From assembly GCA_022571635.1 (NCBI GenBank), contig JACZXL010000004.1, positions 1 through 33,080 of the forward strand: a stretch of DNA of 33,080 bases, given 5' to 3'. Below are positions 1-7,980 of the stretch, one piece after another. Positions within the stretch are counted from its first letter, which is position 1. Each line of letters opens with the position of its first letter. The notes below the pieces were generated by a model. It did not search any database. It was not told the origin of the DNA and saw only the letters and a list, made by a program, of their open reading frames with translations. The position numbers and the translations under genes are program-made. This DNA comes from Planctomycetota bacterium (lineage in GTDB: Bacteria; Planctomycetota; Phycisphaerae; Phycisphaerales; SM1A02).

Positions 1-566
1 CCGTTCATGAGGCAGTTGACGAGCGCCGGGTTGCCGTAGAGGTTGTATATCGCGCCGCCGTCGCTGACCTGGGCGCAGTTGCCGCGAAACGTGCACCCGA
101 TGATCGCGGGGCTCGAGTTCTGGAGGAACAGAGCGCCGCCGGCGTCGGCCGTGTTCTCACTGAACGTGCAGTTGGTCACCGTGGGGGAGCTGTTGATGTT
201 GCGCATCCCGCCGCCGAAGCCGGCATTGCCACCGGTGATCGTGAAACCCTCCAGCACCGAATCCGGTCCCTCTGCACTGTCACAGGTTACCACCGTGCCC
301 GTTTGTTGAGCATCGATGATCGTCACGTCAGGGCCGTCAGTGCTGTACACTCTGATGGCCTTGCCGAGGAAGTTGATGGTCTCGTTGTACGTGCCTGGAT
401 GGACCTCCACCTCGTCACCATCCATGGCTGCATCGATGGCCTCCTGAATTGTCGGGAAGTCGTCGGGAACGTGCAGTATGTCGGCGGCAGGGGGGGGTGT
501 CCCGCCAATGAGGCAGAGACTAATCGCAGCGACCGCCGGGATTGTGAAGTTCGACTTGAACCACAT
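1..566 (-). CDS. Secreted parallel beta-helix protein, N-terminal part (3' end outside window)
   Basis: The reading frame is open from an ATG at 566 to the window edge, 188 codons, with no stop. A strong ribosome site (AAGGAGG, 574-580) lies 7 nt upstream. Residues 1-28 form a signal peptide, followed by 'LHVPDDFPTIQEAID', the usual opening of right-handed beta-helix (choice-of-anchor Q / NosD-like) proteins. After residue 105 come short repeats of the kind 'GGGMRNINSSPTVTNC' and 'GGALFLQNSSPAIIGC', about 23 residues per helical turn. The protein is probably exported and attached to the cell surface; its ligand is unknown. The leader upstream is homologous to that of the beta-helix gene ending at 9825, so the two are probably members of one family. 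The family assignment is firm, the function is not. Confidence 0.85.
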   Translation of the reverse strand, partial: MWFKSNFTIPAVAAISLCLIGGTPPPAADILHVPDDFPTIQEAIDAAMDGDEVEVHPGTYNETINFLGKAIRVYSTDGPDVTIIDAQQTGTVVTCDSAEGPDSVLEGFTITGGNAGFGGGMRNINSSPTVTNCTFSENTADAGGALFLQNSSPAIIGCTFRGNCAQVSDGGAIYNLYGNPALVNCLMN

Positions 567-733
567 CGCTCAACCTCCTTCAAGGTAGAGGCCGCACAGT
601 GGTGCCCGTCGTCCCGATTCCATCGGGATGGCCGCCCCCGGAGACCCCGATTCCATCGGGGCCCCCGTGCAGCCGGTCGGGAACAGTGTAACACAGGCGG
701 GCTGTATCCAAGCGGCATTTGTGAGATATCAGC
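567..733 (-). promoter_or_regulatory. Leader of the beta-helix gene, homologous to 9826-9981
   Basis: Positions 661-733 match 9909-9981 at about 64 of 73 bases by eye, and 588-606 match the sequence around 9865-9883. Both copies lie upstream of minus-strand beta-helix genes. A possible promoter, read on the minus strand, is TTGGAT (711-706) and TACACT (690-685) with a 15-bp spacer; the other copy has TTGGAT and TACCCT at the same spacing. The spacing is short, so the promoter assignment is weak, but the duplication itself is clear. Two hairpins of the TCCCGATTCCATCGGGA type (612-628 and 645-661) are inserted in this copy only. Confidence 0.55.
612..661. repeat. Two copies of a 17-bp palindromic repeat
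   Basis: TCCCGATTCCATCGGGA lies at 612-628 and the variant with C/G outer bases at 645-661. Each has a perfect 7-bp stem around the loop TCC. The first copy is identical to the sequence at 23666-23682, inside the astA-like gene. They look like a small dispersed REP-like element. Confidence 0.7.
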
Positions 734-776
734 CCAGACGCCCACTGTCGTATCCTGTTGCCGGAGGAGGCGGGAT

Positions 777-932
777 ATGCGATATCCCCGACTTGCCCTC
801 GTAGCCGTCCTCGCCCCCGTTTGGGTCCCGGCTGCCTGGGGCCAGCCTCAAGCCGAGCTGATCGTGCACGTCGTTGAGATTGGCCAGGGCGATTGCACGC
901 TCATCGAGTGCGCCGCGACCCGGTGTCCGTAG
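777..932 (+). pseudogene. Remnant of a secreted metallo-beta-lactamase-fold (ComEC-like) protein
   Basis: An ATG at 777 follows a good ribosome site (GGAGGAGG, 763-770) and opens a frame of 51 codons that ends in TAG at 932. It encodes a signal peptide (about residues 1-23) and then 'LIVHVVEIGQGDCTLIEC', which closely resembles the first beta strand of MBL-fold/ComEC-like hydrolases ('hVIDVGQGDs..iE'). All metal-binding motifs are missing. Past the stop the same frame continues with an acidic 'DADGNGVVEPGDG' stretch, and another frame near 1080-1110 reads 'INGLMSVERI', faintly like the region after the HxHxDH motif. The gene is therefore probably broken by a nonsense change and frameshifts. 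A real short secreted peptide is the alternative. Confidence 0.5.
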
Positions 933-1244
933 GATGCGGATGGCAACGGTGTCGTGGAGCCGGGCGATGGTCATCGATTCGTCGTAAGAATCCGGCAACT
1001 GCGGGGGATGAACGGGTCGGCGAGATCGTACTATCCAACGAGGGCGTCATGCTTCGATGGTGGAGGATGCCCCGGTTGCGCATCAACGGTTTGATGAGCG
1101 TTGAACGGATCGCCAACGAGCGTACACCGAATGAGAATCCAAAACTCGGCCCTTGGAAAATGTCGATGATTTCTCGAAATAATGGGTGCGCAGTCACCGT
1201 TTAAGTTTGACGGGCTTTACACGCTCCTCAGGAGAATCCTCACG
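933..1244. other. Gene-free stretch, likely decayed coding sequence
   Basis: No convincing gene is visible here. The plus strand may hold decayed downstream parts of the metallo-beta-lactamase-like gene. The end of the stretch contains the ribosome site (AGGAG, 1230-1234) of the next gene. Confidence 0.4.
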
Positions 1245-2315
1245 ATGCGAAGCAGTTATTTACTTGTTGCCGTCGTAGCCCTTACGCTTTCACTCGGCAG
1301 TTGGAGCTACGGACAGAATGAGACACCGGACGGCGCCACGTCCGGCCAGCCACAGCGAGAACGCCCCAACCGTCCCCGTCGCGATCAAATCGATCCGAGC
1401 ACCGACGAGGTCTTGCAAACGATCCGGGCTGCCGTCGGGCCGACCGATGAACAAATGGAGCAGATCGTTGCCCGTTATCGGCAGCTTCGCCGTGACCAAC
1501 GCAGCGCGATGCGCGAGATGATGCCTGATATGCGGCGCGGCGGTCAGCGACCCCGCGACCGTGAGGGCCAGCAAGGTCGCAACCGCCAGGGTCGTCGCGG
1601 GATGATGGAGAAAATGCGAGCCGTGCTGAAACCGATCAACGCCCAGTTTCTCGCCGATTCTCGCGCCATTCTGGATGCCGCGCGACAAGAAGCGTGGGAC
1701 GGCTGCGCTGCCGGGTTGGATCTGATGCCGCAGCGAGGGCGAGGCGGCCGCGGGGGCTTTGATCCCGCCACGGGACCCAACGTTGGGGACGAAGCTCCCG
1801 ATTTTGAGTTGACGGATCTCGATGAGAACAAGCTCAGCCTCAGTTCGCTGCGCGGCAAACCGGTGGTGATTGAGTTCGGCAGCTACACCTGTCCGGTCTT
1901 TCGGCGAAAAGTGAACGACCTGGCGGACCTTCGATCCGAATACGGCGACGATGTGCAATGGATCATGATCTATACCCTCGAAGCGCATCCCACGGACGGC
2001 CGGGTTGCCCCAGTCAACACGCGGGCCGGCATCGAGATTCCGCAGCACACCTCGTTTGAAAAGCGCCTGGAATGTGCGAAGCTGTGCGCCGAAAAGCTCG
2101 ACCTCAAACTGCATGTGCTTGTCGACGGCTACGAGAACAAGGTGACAGACGCCTACAGCGGCCGTCCGAACCGAGGCTACGTTCTCGATGCCGAGGGAAA
2201 GGTTGTCTCCAAGCAGGTGTGGATCGAGGTTGGGGCCACCCGCACAGCGCTGGACGCGATCCTGCAGCAGCGCAAGGATTCCGACAAGCCAACGCGCACA
2301 ACAAGGCCCTCGTAG
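1245..2315 (+). CDS. Secreted deiodinase-like/redoxin protein with Cys at the Sec position
   Basis: 356 residues from the ATG at 1245, which has AGGAG 10 nt upstream and starts a clear signal peptide (residues 1-23); an in-frame upstream start at 1182 would bury that signal. Residues 30-130 are Arg/Gln/Gly-rich and probably disordered or helical. A thioredoxin-fold domain runs from about 178 ('VGDEAPDFELTDLDENK') to 345. It carries 'FGSYTCPVFRRK' (Cys216) and 'IYTLEAHPTDG', which match the iodothyronine deiodinase family: GS.TUPPF with selenocysteine, and Y..EAH.sDGW. Cys replaces selenocysteine. Bacterial members are probably periplasmic peroxidase- or reductase-like enzymes; thyroid hormone is not an expected substrate. 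The gene converges with a thioredoxin-like lipoprotein gene, which fits a shared role in envelope redox chemistry (inference). Confidence 0.85.
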   Translation: MRSSYLLVAVVALTLSLGSWSYGQNETPDGATSGQPQRERPNRPRRDQIDPSTDEVLQTIRAAVGPTDEQMEQIVARYRQLRRDQRSAMREMMPDMRRGGQRPRDREGQQGRNRQGRRGMMEKMRAVLKPINAQFLADSRAILDAARQEAWDGCAAGLDLMPQRGRGGRGGFDPATGPNVGDEAPDFELTDLDENKLSLSSLRGKPVVIEFGSYTCPVFRRKVNDLADLRSEYGDDVQWIMIYTLEAHPTDGRVAPVNTRAGIEIPQHTSFEKRLECAKLCAEKLDLKLHVLVDGYENKVTDAYSGRPNRGYVLDAEGKVVSKQVWIEVGATRTALDAILQQRKDSDKPTRTTRPS

Positions 2316-2375
2316 CGCACAGTTGGGGCGTTCGCGCCTTCCGCGGCCCGACGCGACGGCGGTATGCTCCGAGTA

Positions 2376-4886
2376 TCACTCGTTGCTTGAGGCGGCGACG
2401 ATCCTGATCGGCAGAATGCTGCGCGTCGGCGCCAGACACACCTTATCCGTGCAGACCTGATAGGTAACCATGAGCTTCGGCTGGCCTTGCACCGGGCCGG
2501 ACTGCGTGATCCGCACTGATAACGTCACCCGACCACTGTGCACGCGCAGTTCACTGTCGCCCAGCGGGCCGCGGTACGGCGCACCGGCCGGGTAGTTCAC
2601 CTCCACCTCCAGCCCCTGGCCGATCACCTGCACGGTCAACCCGACAAGTTGGGCCAATCCGGGATCGTGCGCGTTCACATGGTAGCCGTCGCTGATCTGA
2701 AGCGTCACTTCCACGTTACCTGGTTCGGTTGGCGCGACGCGCACGGTATTCGTGCTCGTCGTGATCGTAACTGGATCGGGCGGCGCCGCGGTACGCTGTG
2801 ATTGGCCCGGAAGGTAGGCAGGATACGCCTCAGCGAAGCGATTGAGCGCCAACACAGCGATCGAACTACCGGTCGGCTGGGTCTTGATCTTGCGGCTTAG
2901 GAACCTCAGTGTGGCCGCGGCGTCGTTGAGATATCGTGGATCGCCTGTGAGTTCATAGAGGTCGAGGAGATTATGAATCATGACGGAGTTGCCGCTCGGT
3001 ACAACGCCGTCGCGCGTGGACTTCGTACGAACGAACAGATCCGCTTGGCCCTGGAGCGTGTCGAAGAAGCCGCCGGAGGAATCATCCCAGAAACGGCCCC
3101 GCGCCGCTTCGGCCAGTTCGATCGAATGTTGCACCAATCGATTGTCGCCCGTCGCCCGATGCAATGCCAGCAATCCACGGATGAGGAACGAATAGTCCTC
3201 CAGGAGACCGTCTATCCTCGCCGTGCCTGATCGGTAGGTGCGCAGTAGTCCGCCGTCGGAGGTACGCATATTCGTGAGGATGAACCGAACCGCATTGTTG
3301 GCCGCCTCGAGATATCGCGGATCATCGAGCACCCGCCCGCCGTCCGCCAGACCGGCGATCATCAATCCGTTCCATGCTGCAAGCGTCTTGTCGTCGGTGA
3401 TCGGCTGCACACGTGCGTTGCGCGAGGTCAGCATCGCCCGTTGAACCTTCTTGAGACGCCCCTGGAACTCGGGCAGCGACATGCCCAGCGACCGCGCCTG
3501 GCTGGCCGGTTTACTCGACAGGTACAAAACATTCTTGCGACCGTCCTCGCGATGGTGCGGATCCTGGAAGTTCGGACCGCGATCGAGGCCGTAGACCGCA
3601 AGCGCAAAGTCGGTATCGTCGCCGAGTCCGGCCTCGTACAGCGCCGCCCGGAGCTGATCCTTCGTCCAGACGTAGCTGCTGCCTTCGCGCTCGTTGGCTT
3701 CTGCGTCCTGAGCGCTGTACAGTCGGCCTTGCGGGCTCGTCATCTCGCGCAGAACATAGTCCAGGGTTTGGCGCAGCACCTCGGCGTAAAAGGGGTCGCC
3801 GGTACGCTTATATGCCTCGGCATAGACGGACGCCAACTGCCCGTTGTCATAGAGCATCTTCTCGAAGTGCGGCACGAGCCAGCGCGCGTCGGTGCTGTAG
3901 CGATGAAAGCCGCCGCCGATCTGGTCGTATATCCCGCCCATCGCCATGCGGTCCAACGTAAACAGCAGGGCCTGGCGCATCGAGGGGTTGTCCCAGCCCG
4001 CGTAGATCAGCAGCTGAAGATTGGTCGGGATCGGGAACTTCGGCCTTCCGCGACGAAAACCGCCGTTCGTTTGGTCGAACCCGGAGAGGAATCTGGTGAC
4101 GGCGTTGTCCACGTCGCGGCCGTCAATCGTCTGTGGCCGCGATAACGATCCGAGCCGCCGGGTCACGTTGAGCGCGGTCTGATCGGCCTTTTGCAAAAGT
4201 TGTGAGCGTTGGCTGGTCCATTGGCCCGCGATCTGTCGCAGGAGCGCGAGGAAGCGCGGCTTCCGAAAGTAGGTGCCGCCGAAGAATGGCTTGAGCGACT
4301 GCGGCTCGAGGAACACCGACATCGGCCAGCCGCCTCGCCCCGCCAGTGTCTGCACCGCCGCCATGTAGATATCGTCCACATTCGGCCGCTCTTCGCGATC
4401 GACCTTGATCGCAATGAAGTGCTGGTTCATGTACGCGGCAACCTGCTCATCTTCGAAGCTCTCGCGCTCCATGACGTGACACCAGTAGCACGTGGAGTAG
4501 CCGATGCTCATGAAGATCGGCTTGTCCTCGCGTCGCGCGGCTTCGAACGCCTCAGGTCCCCACGAATACCAGTTCACCGGGTTATGCGCGTGCTGGAGAA
4601 GGTAGGGGCTGGTTTGGTTGATCAGTCGATTGGTGTACTCGTGCTCGCCGCTGGTCGCGTCAACGAGGTTTGGCACGTGCCCGGTTATCAACCGCAGGTC
4701 CGACGATCCGTCCGTCAGTTCCGCCTCCTTTTGCGCCGACTCGGGCGATCCGTCCGCGACGGGCCCGCCCGCCACTTGTGCATCATCCTCTTGCTGATCG
4801 CCCCCGCATCCCGAAAGAGAAATCAAAGCCGACGCCCCAATCACGACGGAGGCGCTGGCGAGAGTGGTTTGGAGTTGGTGCCTCAT
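2376..4886 (-). CDS. DUF255/YyaL-type thioredoxin-domain lipoprotein with DsbD-like C-terminal domain
   Basis: 836 residues. A lipoprotein signal ends in 'LISLSGC' (Cys27), so the protein should be anchored in a membrane outside the cytoplasm. Residues about 85-240 are the DUF255 (spermatogenesis-associated protein 20-like) thioredoxin domain: '[19 protein letters not shown]', then '[15 protein letters not shown]' with Cys133 and Cys136, and '[12 protein letters not shown]'. Residues 250-690 are the helical six-hairpin-like part typical of YyaL ('[20 protein letters not shown]'). Residues about 735-830 add a beta domain ending in '[18 protein letters not shown]' (Cys812, Cys817), which resembles the DsbD N-terminal (alpha) domain. 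The family is usually cytoplasmic and about 680 residues long, so both the lipobox and the DsbD-like tail are unusual. A disulfide-exchange role is inferred. Confidence 0.88.
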   Translation of the reverse strand: MRHQLQTTLASASVVIGASALISLSGCGGDQQEDDAQVAGGPVADGSPESAQKEAELTDGSSDLRLITGHVPNLVDATSGEHEYTNRLINQTSPYLLQHAHNPVNWYSWGPEAFEAARREDKPIFMSIGYSTCYWCHVMERESFEDEQVAAYMNQHFIAIKVDREERPNVDDIYMAAVQTLAGRGGWPMSVFLEPQSLKPFFGGTYFRKPRFLALLRQIAGQWTSQRSQLLQKADQTALNVTRRLGSLSRPQTIDGRDVDNAVTRFLSGFDQTNGGFRRGRPKFPIPTNLQLLIYAGWDNPSMRQALLFTLDRMAMGGIYDQIGGGFHRYSTDARWLVPHFEKMLYDNGQLASVYAEAYKRTGDPFYAEVLRQTLDYVLREMTSPQGRLYSAQDAEANEREGSSYVWTKDQLRAALYEAGLGDDTDFALAVYGLDRGPNFQDPHHREDGRKNVLYLSSKPASQARSLGMSLPEFQGRLKKVQRAMLTSRNARVQPITDDKTLAAWNGLMIAGLADGGRVLDDPRYLEAANNAVRFILTNMRTSDGGLLRTYRSGTARIDGLLEDYSFLIRGLLALHRATGDNRLVQHSIELAEAARGRFWDDSSGGFFDTLQGQADLFVRTKSTRDGVVPSGNSVMIHNLLDLYELTGDPRYLNDAAATLRFLSRKIKTQPTGSSIAVLALNRFAEAYPAYLPGQSQRTAAPPDPVTITTSTNTVRVAPTEPGNVEVTLQISDGYHVNAHDPGLAQLVGLTVQVIGQGLEVEVNYPAGAPYRGPLGDSELRVHSGRVTLSVRITQSGPVQGQPKLMVTYQVCTDKVCLAPTRSILPIRIVAASSNE

Positions 4887-5077
4887 CGTGTCTTCCCTTT
4901 GAACTCAGCTTGCATCCATGCTAACAACTCGGACCTTGGTTCGTCGTCGATAACCTCTTTTGGGCTGGTCCTGCGTGGTTCTTCGGGCAGGTCCCAATGA
5001 TGCATCAGACGGTCAGGTAACGCGGGATCGGCCCGCTGTTGGTGAATGCGCCTGGCGCGTCGCCTCGCACCTCGTTC

Positions 5078-6070
5078 TCAGCGACTTGCGAGGGTCGGTG
5101 CATACCCCATCGTGTCGATCAGGCGCAAGGCGGCCATCGCCGTCCGGCCGACCTTGCTTTGCGGCTGGTTGTCGACGACCTGCTGGAGCGCAGCCGTGCC
5201 GGCTTCGCCGTGGGCGAGCAGCCCGGCCGCCACCACAATGCGCTCGTTACGGCTGATCTGTGGACGGCGCAGCGCATCGAGTAATGCGGGGATAGCCCGC
5301 GCGTCGTGAAGTCTTGCCAGCGCGCGCACCGCCCAGGTTTCCAGACGGCCTCCCCGACCCGACGTCTCCACCCGCGCGACGAGGAGAGGGATGGGGTCAG
5401 CCCGGCGCATGAGCTCGATCCGCTCAACCGCGCGCCGGGCAATATCCAGTTCGGTCTCGTCGCGCGGTGACGTAGCGACGGACCGAAGAAACTCCAGCGC
5501 GGACGGGTCGCCGATCCTGCCCAGCGCTTCCAGCGCCATACTGCGTGAAGAGTCTGACCGGCCCAGATCGATCAACGCATCGACCGAGCTCGGCGACGCA
5601 ATCTCACCCAGGGCGAGCGTCGCACAGGCCCGGAGGTCGAGATTACGAGCTTGCTTCGCCGCCGCGACCAACGTCCCAACCCATTGCTCGTCACCTAATT
5701 GTCCCAAGCTGTGAGCAAGTTGGCAGGGACGCCAGGTTCCCGCGTCGGCCATCGCGGCCGCGATCTGTGGACCCGCGTCCCGCACGCCGCGCGACGCCAG
5801 CCAATCAGCCGCCCGGACACGCTTCTCGCCATCTCGGCTACGGAGCAAGGCGACATGTCGGTTGATCTCATTCGCGCTCACCCCAACGGACAAGCCGTCA
5901 GTCGTGAGACCCCACGATACCAGCGTCGCCGCTATACGGACGCTCGTATCCGGGGCCGCGCGCTTGGCGGCGATAAACTGCCCAAGGGACATGGCCAAGG
6001 AGAACGCTGCCACCAGTCCGAAGAGACCCCAAAGGCCGCTACGCTGTTTATCTGGGCGCTTCTGGTTCAA
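5078..6070 (-). CDS. Membrane-anchored HEAT-repeat protein
   Basis: 330 residues. The start is a TTG at 6070 with GGAG about 7 nt upstream; a stop lies a few codons further up, and no ATG occurs before the membrane segment. Residues 13-33 form one N-terminal transmembrane helix, with the basic 'MNQKRPDKQRSG' before it. From about residue 70 there are successive alpha-helical HEAT-like repeats of about 30 residues, for example 'LRACATLALGEIASPSSVD', 'MALEALGRIGDPSALEFL' and 'WAVRALARLHDARAIPAL'. Such repeats normally bind other proteins; no catalytic motif is visible. It lies 191 bp upstream of the DUF255 lipoprotein gene on the same strand, so co-transcription is possible. Partner unknown. 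Confidence 0.8.
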   Translation of the reverse strand: MNQKRPDKQRSGLWGLFGLVAAFSLAMSLGQFIAAKRAAPDTSVRIAATLVSWGLTTDGLSVGVSANEINRHVALLRSRDGEKRVRAADWLASRGVRDAGPQIAAAMADAGTWRPCQLAHSLGQLGDEQWVGTLVAAAKQARNLDLRACATLALGEIASPSSVDALIDLGRSDSSRSMALEALGRIGDPSALEFLRSVATSPRDETELDIARRAVERIELMRRADPIPLLVARVETSGRGGRLETWAVRALARLHDARAIPALLDALRRPQISRNERIVVAAGLLAHGEAGTAALQQVVDNQPQSKVGRTAMAALRLIDTMGYAPTLASR

Positions 6071-6511
6071 CGAAGACTCCAGTTAGGGTTCACTCTAACC
6101 AACTTAAACAGAATCGCCAGATCTGAGTCTCTATTCAAGTATATTCGCAGGAAGTCAGGTAGTCTCAACACAAGAAAAAAGCGCCCCTGCCAGGTGTGTC
6201 GCAAGGGCGCTTGGGAGGAAAGAATGCTCAAGATTTCGCTATTCGCAGGGCAAGGACTGGTTGGTGGGTTCGGGTGAGTTATGGAACCGGGCGACCACCG
6301 TAGGCTTGCTTGACCGAATGCGGACAAGTAATGAAACCATCCCGGGAGGCGAAGTCAGGAACTCGCGAGGCGGATGCCGGAGGCTGCGTTGGCTACCTGC
6401 TCCGGTGGGAGCGGCGGTCCATCCCATCCCATCATGCCTTGGATCGGGTACGAAGCAGCATACAGCTTCACTGCTCGTCGAATGGAGTTTGCGCCCCGTT
6501 ATCGCTGCGCG
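6071..6511. other. Gene-free stretch with a minus-strand terminator
   Basis: No supported protein gene is visible. A strong intrinsic terminator for the minus strand lies at 6172-6212, 300 nt beyond the lpxD stop. On the plus strand a 17-codon frame (ATG at 6224, GGGAGGAAAGA just upstream) codes for a short peptide; it is too short to support. The minus strand could carry a long lpxD 3' UTR or a small RNA. Confidence 0.5.
6172..6212 (-). terminator. Intrinsic terminator
   Basis: Read on the minus strand: AAGCGCCC (6212-6205) pairs perfectly with GGGCGCTT (6186-6179), extended inward by four more pairs including one G-T, with a 10-nt loop. It is followed by TTTTTTCTT (6180-6172). The nearest upstream minus-strand gene is lpxD, about 300 nt away. 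Confidence 0.8.
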
Positions 6512-7552
6512 TCAAACGTCATCCGGGTGCAGCGTTTTCTTTCGCAGCGCGTCGGGGAGCTTGCGGAGTGCGGCGAGCTCGCGGAAGGCGGTGGTGGCCT
6601 TGCGGGCGGGGATGCCGAACCATTGCTCGCCGGGCGGGATGTCGTGCATCAGGCCGGCGCCGCCGGCGAGCTGCGCGCCCGCGCCGACTTTACAATGCTC
6701 CTTGATCACAGCGTGGCCGCCGATCTGCGCGCCGTCCTCGATTACCACGGACCCGCCGAGGGCGGCCATGCCGGCGATAATCACGCAGCGGCCGATGCGG
6801 CAGTTGTGGCCGATCTGGCAGAGGTTGTCGATCTTCGTGCCGTCACCGATTACCGTCTGGGAAAACTTGCCGCGATCGACACAGGTGCCGGAGCCGAGTT
6901 CGACGGCCCGGCCGAGGCGGACCGTGCCGATGTGGGGGATCTTGACGAGCGACATTCCGTCGGGCGCGGGGCGATAGCCGAAGCCGTCGGAGCCGATGAC
7001 GACGTTGGGGTGGAGGATGCAGTCGTCGCCGATCTCGCACCGCTCCCGGATTACCACGCCGGGCCAGAGTGTGCAGCCGGCTCCGATGGTCGAGTCGTCG
7101 AGGATGGTCACGTTCGGGTGGATGACCGAGCCGGCCCCGATCGAGACGCGCCGGCCGATCACACTGCCGGCGCCGATCGCCACGGAATCGCCGAGCGCGG
7201 CATCGGTCGCGACCGTTGCCGTGGGATCGACTCCAGGGGCAGGCGTCGGCAGCGGGGGCGCGAACAATTCCAGAACCGCCGCCATCGCCAGATCAGGGTT
7301 CTCCACGCGGATGAGCGTGCGTCCTTCGCCCGGCTCGAGATCGATATCGCGCTTCACGAGGGCGGCGCCGGCGCTGCAGCTTGGCCACGCCCGGGCAAAT
7401 TCGGTGCTCCCGATCAGGGTGATCTGCGCCGCCCCGGCGCGATCGACGCTGTCCACGCCCCCGATCCGCAGGTCCGGCGAGCCGACGAGTTCGCCGCCCA
7501 CGTGCTGGCAGATTTCGCCGGTGGTGTAGGTTGTGGTCGTGGAGTCGCTCAT
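6512..7552 (-). CDS. lpxD: UDP-3-O-acylglucosamine N-acyltransferase (LpxD)
   Basis: 346 residues. Transfers an R-3-hydroxyacyl chain from acyl carrier protein to UDP-3-O-acylglucosamine, the third step of lipid A synthesis, in the cytoplasm. Residues 1-105 are the uridine-binding domain ('ELVGSPDLRIGGVDSV'). From 108 onward there is a left-handed beta-helix of hexapeptides ('AIGAGSVIGRRVSIGAG'). 'KIDNLCQIGHNCRIG' carries the catalytic His249, and 'VELGSGTCVDRG' is also conserved. The ATG at 7552 fits the family start ('MSDST..YTTGEI'); an open frame to 7618 is Arg/Pro-rich and unlike the family. A possible extended -10 element (TGGTATTCT, minus strand, 7630-7622) lies about 70 nt upstream. 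No other lpx gene is adjacent, which is common in planctomycetes. Confidence 0.95.
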   Translation of the reverse strand: MSDSTTTTYTTGEICQHVGGELVGSPDLRIGGVDSVDRAGAAQITLIGSTEFARAWPSCSAGAALVKRDIDLEPGEGRTLIRVENPDLAMAAVLELFAPPLPTPAPGVDPTATVATDAALGDSVAIGAGSVIGRRVSIGAGSVIHPNVTILDDSTIGAGCTLWPGVVIRERCEIGDDCILHPNVVIGSDGFGYRPAPDGMSLVKIPHIGTVRLGRAVELGSGTCVDRGKFSQTVIGDGTKIDNLCQIGHNCRIGRCVIIAGMAALGGSVVIEDGAQIGGHAVIKEHCKVGAGAQLAGGAGLMHDIPPGEQWFGIPARKATTAFRELAALRKLPDALRKKTLHPDDV

Positions 7553-7980
7553 ATCGAGATTCACCGGTCGCCGCCGCGCCCGCGGCCTGCCGACTGGGGC
7601 GTGCGCGACGACGGACACGGCAGAATACCAGCATCAGCGACGGCGGGGGCCCCGCTGCGCCCCAGTGATCGACAGGTCGGTGGCTGGCGGGGTCATCAAG
7701 GCGGCCTACAACGGCCGCCGGCCGGACTTCATCAACATCCCGTCCGGCCGATGTCACTTCTATCGCGGCCAAATCTGGCGCTCCGCGGACCCGCGCTAGC
7801 GACGGGCGCGTCCCCATCACCCATCACTAATCGACGTGCAGTGCGTAGGTCAGGCCTTGGGCCTGACTCGCTTGTGATTGGGCCAGCTCAAACCCTCCCC
7901 TACACCCTGCCTCTCGATCCCATGATCCCACGATGCCATCCTCACTAATTCCTAATGCCTGATGCCCAGTGCCTTCTTCT
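7553..7980. other. Gene-free stretch with degenerate short tandem repeats
   Basis: The first part holds the lpxD leader. A plus-strand frame at 7665-7799 (GTG to TAG, 45 codons, ending 'FYRGQIWRSADPR') could be a coding remnant; it has no ribosome site and no family is recognised. The second part (about 7811-7835 and 7914-7975) consists of degenerate 7-8 bp repeats. Confidence 0.5.
7914..7975 (+). repeat. Degenerate heptamer/octamer tandem repeats
   Basis: From 7915 there are three 8-bp units of the form GATSCCAY, then, after a few bases, 7-bp units AATTCCT, AATGCCT, GATGCCC and AGTGCCT. A shorter patch with the same 7-bp spacing is at 7811-7832. The consensus, roughly RAYNCCY, is the same as at 22608-22649. 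The pattern resembles the short tandemly repeated heptamers known from cyanobacteria. It sits directly beyond the stop of the minus-strand beta-helix gene. Confidence 0.55.

Noticed and set aside
303-932. Long plus-strand frame across the first gene's leader
   Set aside because: It is antisense to the beta-helix gene; only the last 51 codons, with their own ribosome site, carry a recognisable motif.
3441-5000. Long plus-strand frames opposite the DUF255 gene
   Set aside because: They mirror the codon structure of the minus-strand gene, have no ribosome sites and no recognisable motifs.
7665-7799. 45-codon plus-strand frame upstream of lpxD
   Set aside because: No ribosome site and no recognised family; mentioned only as a possible coding remnant.
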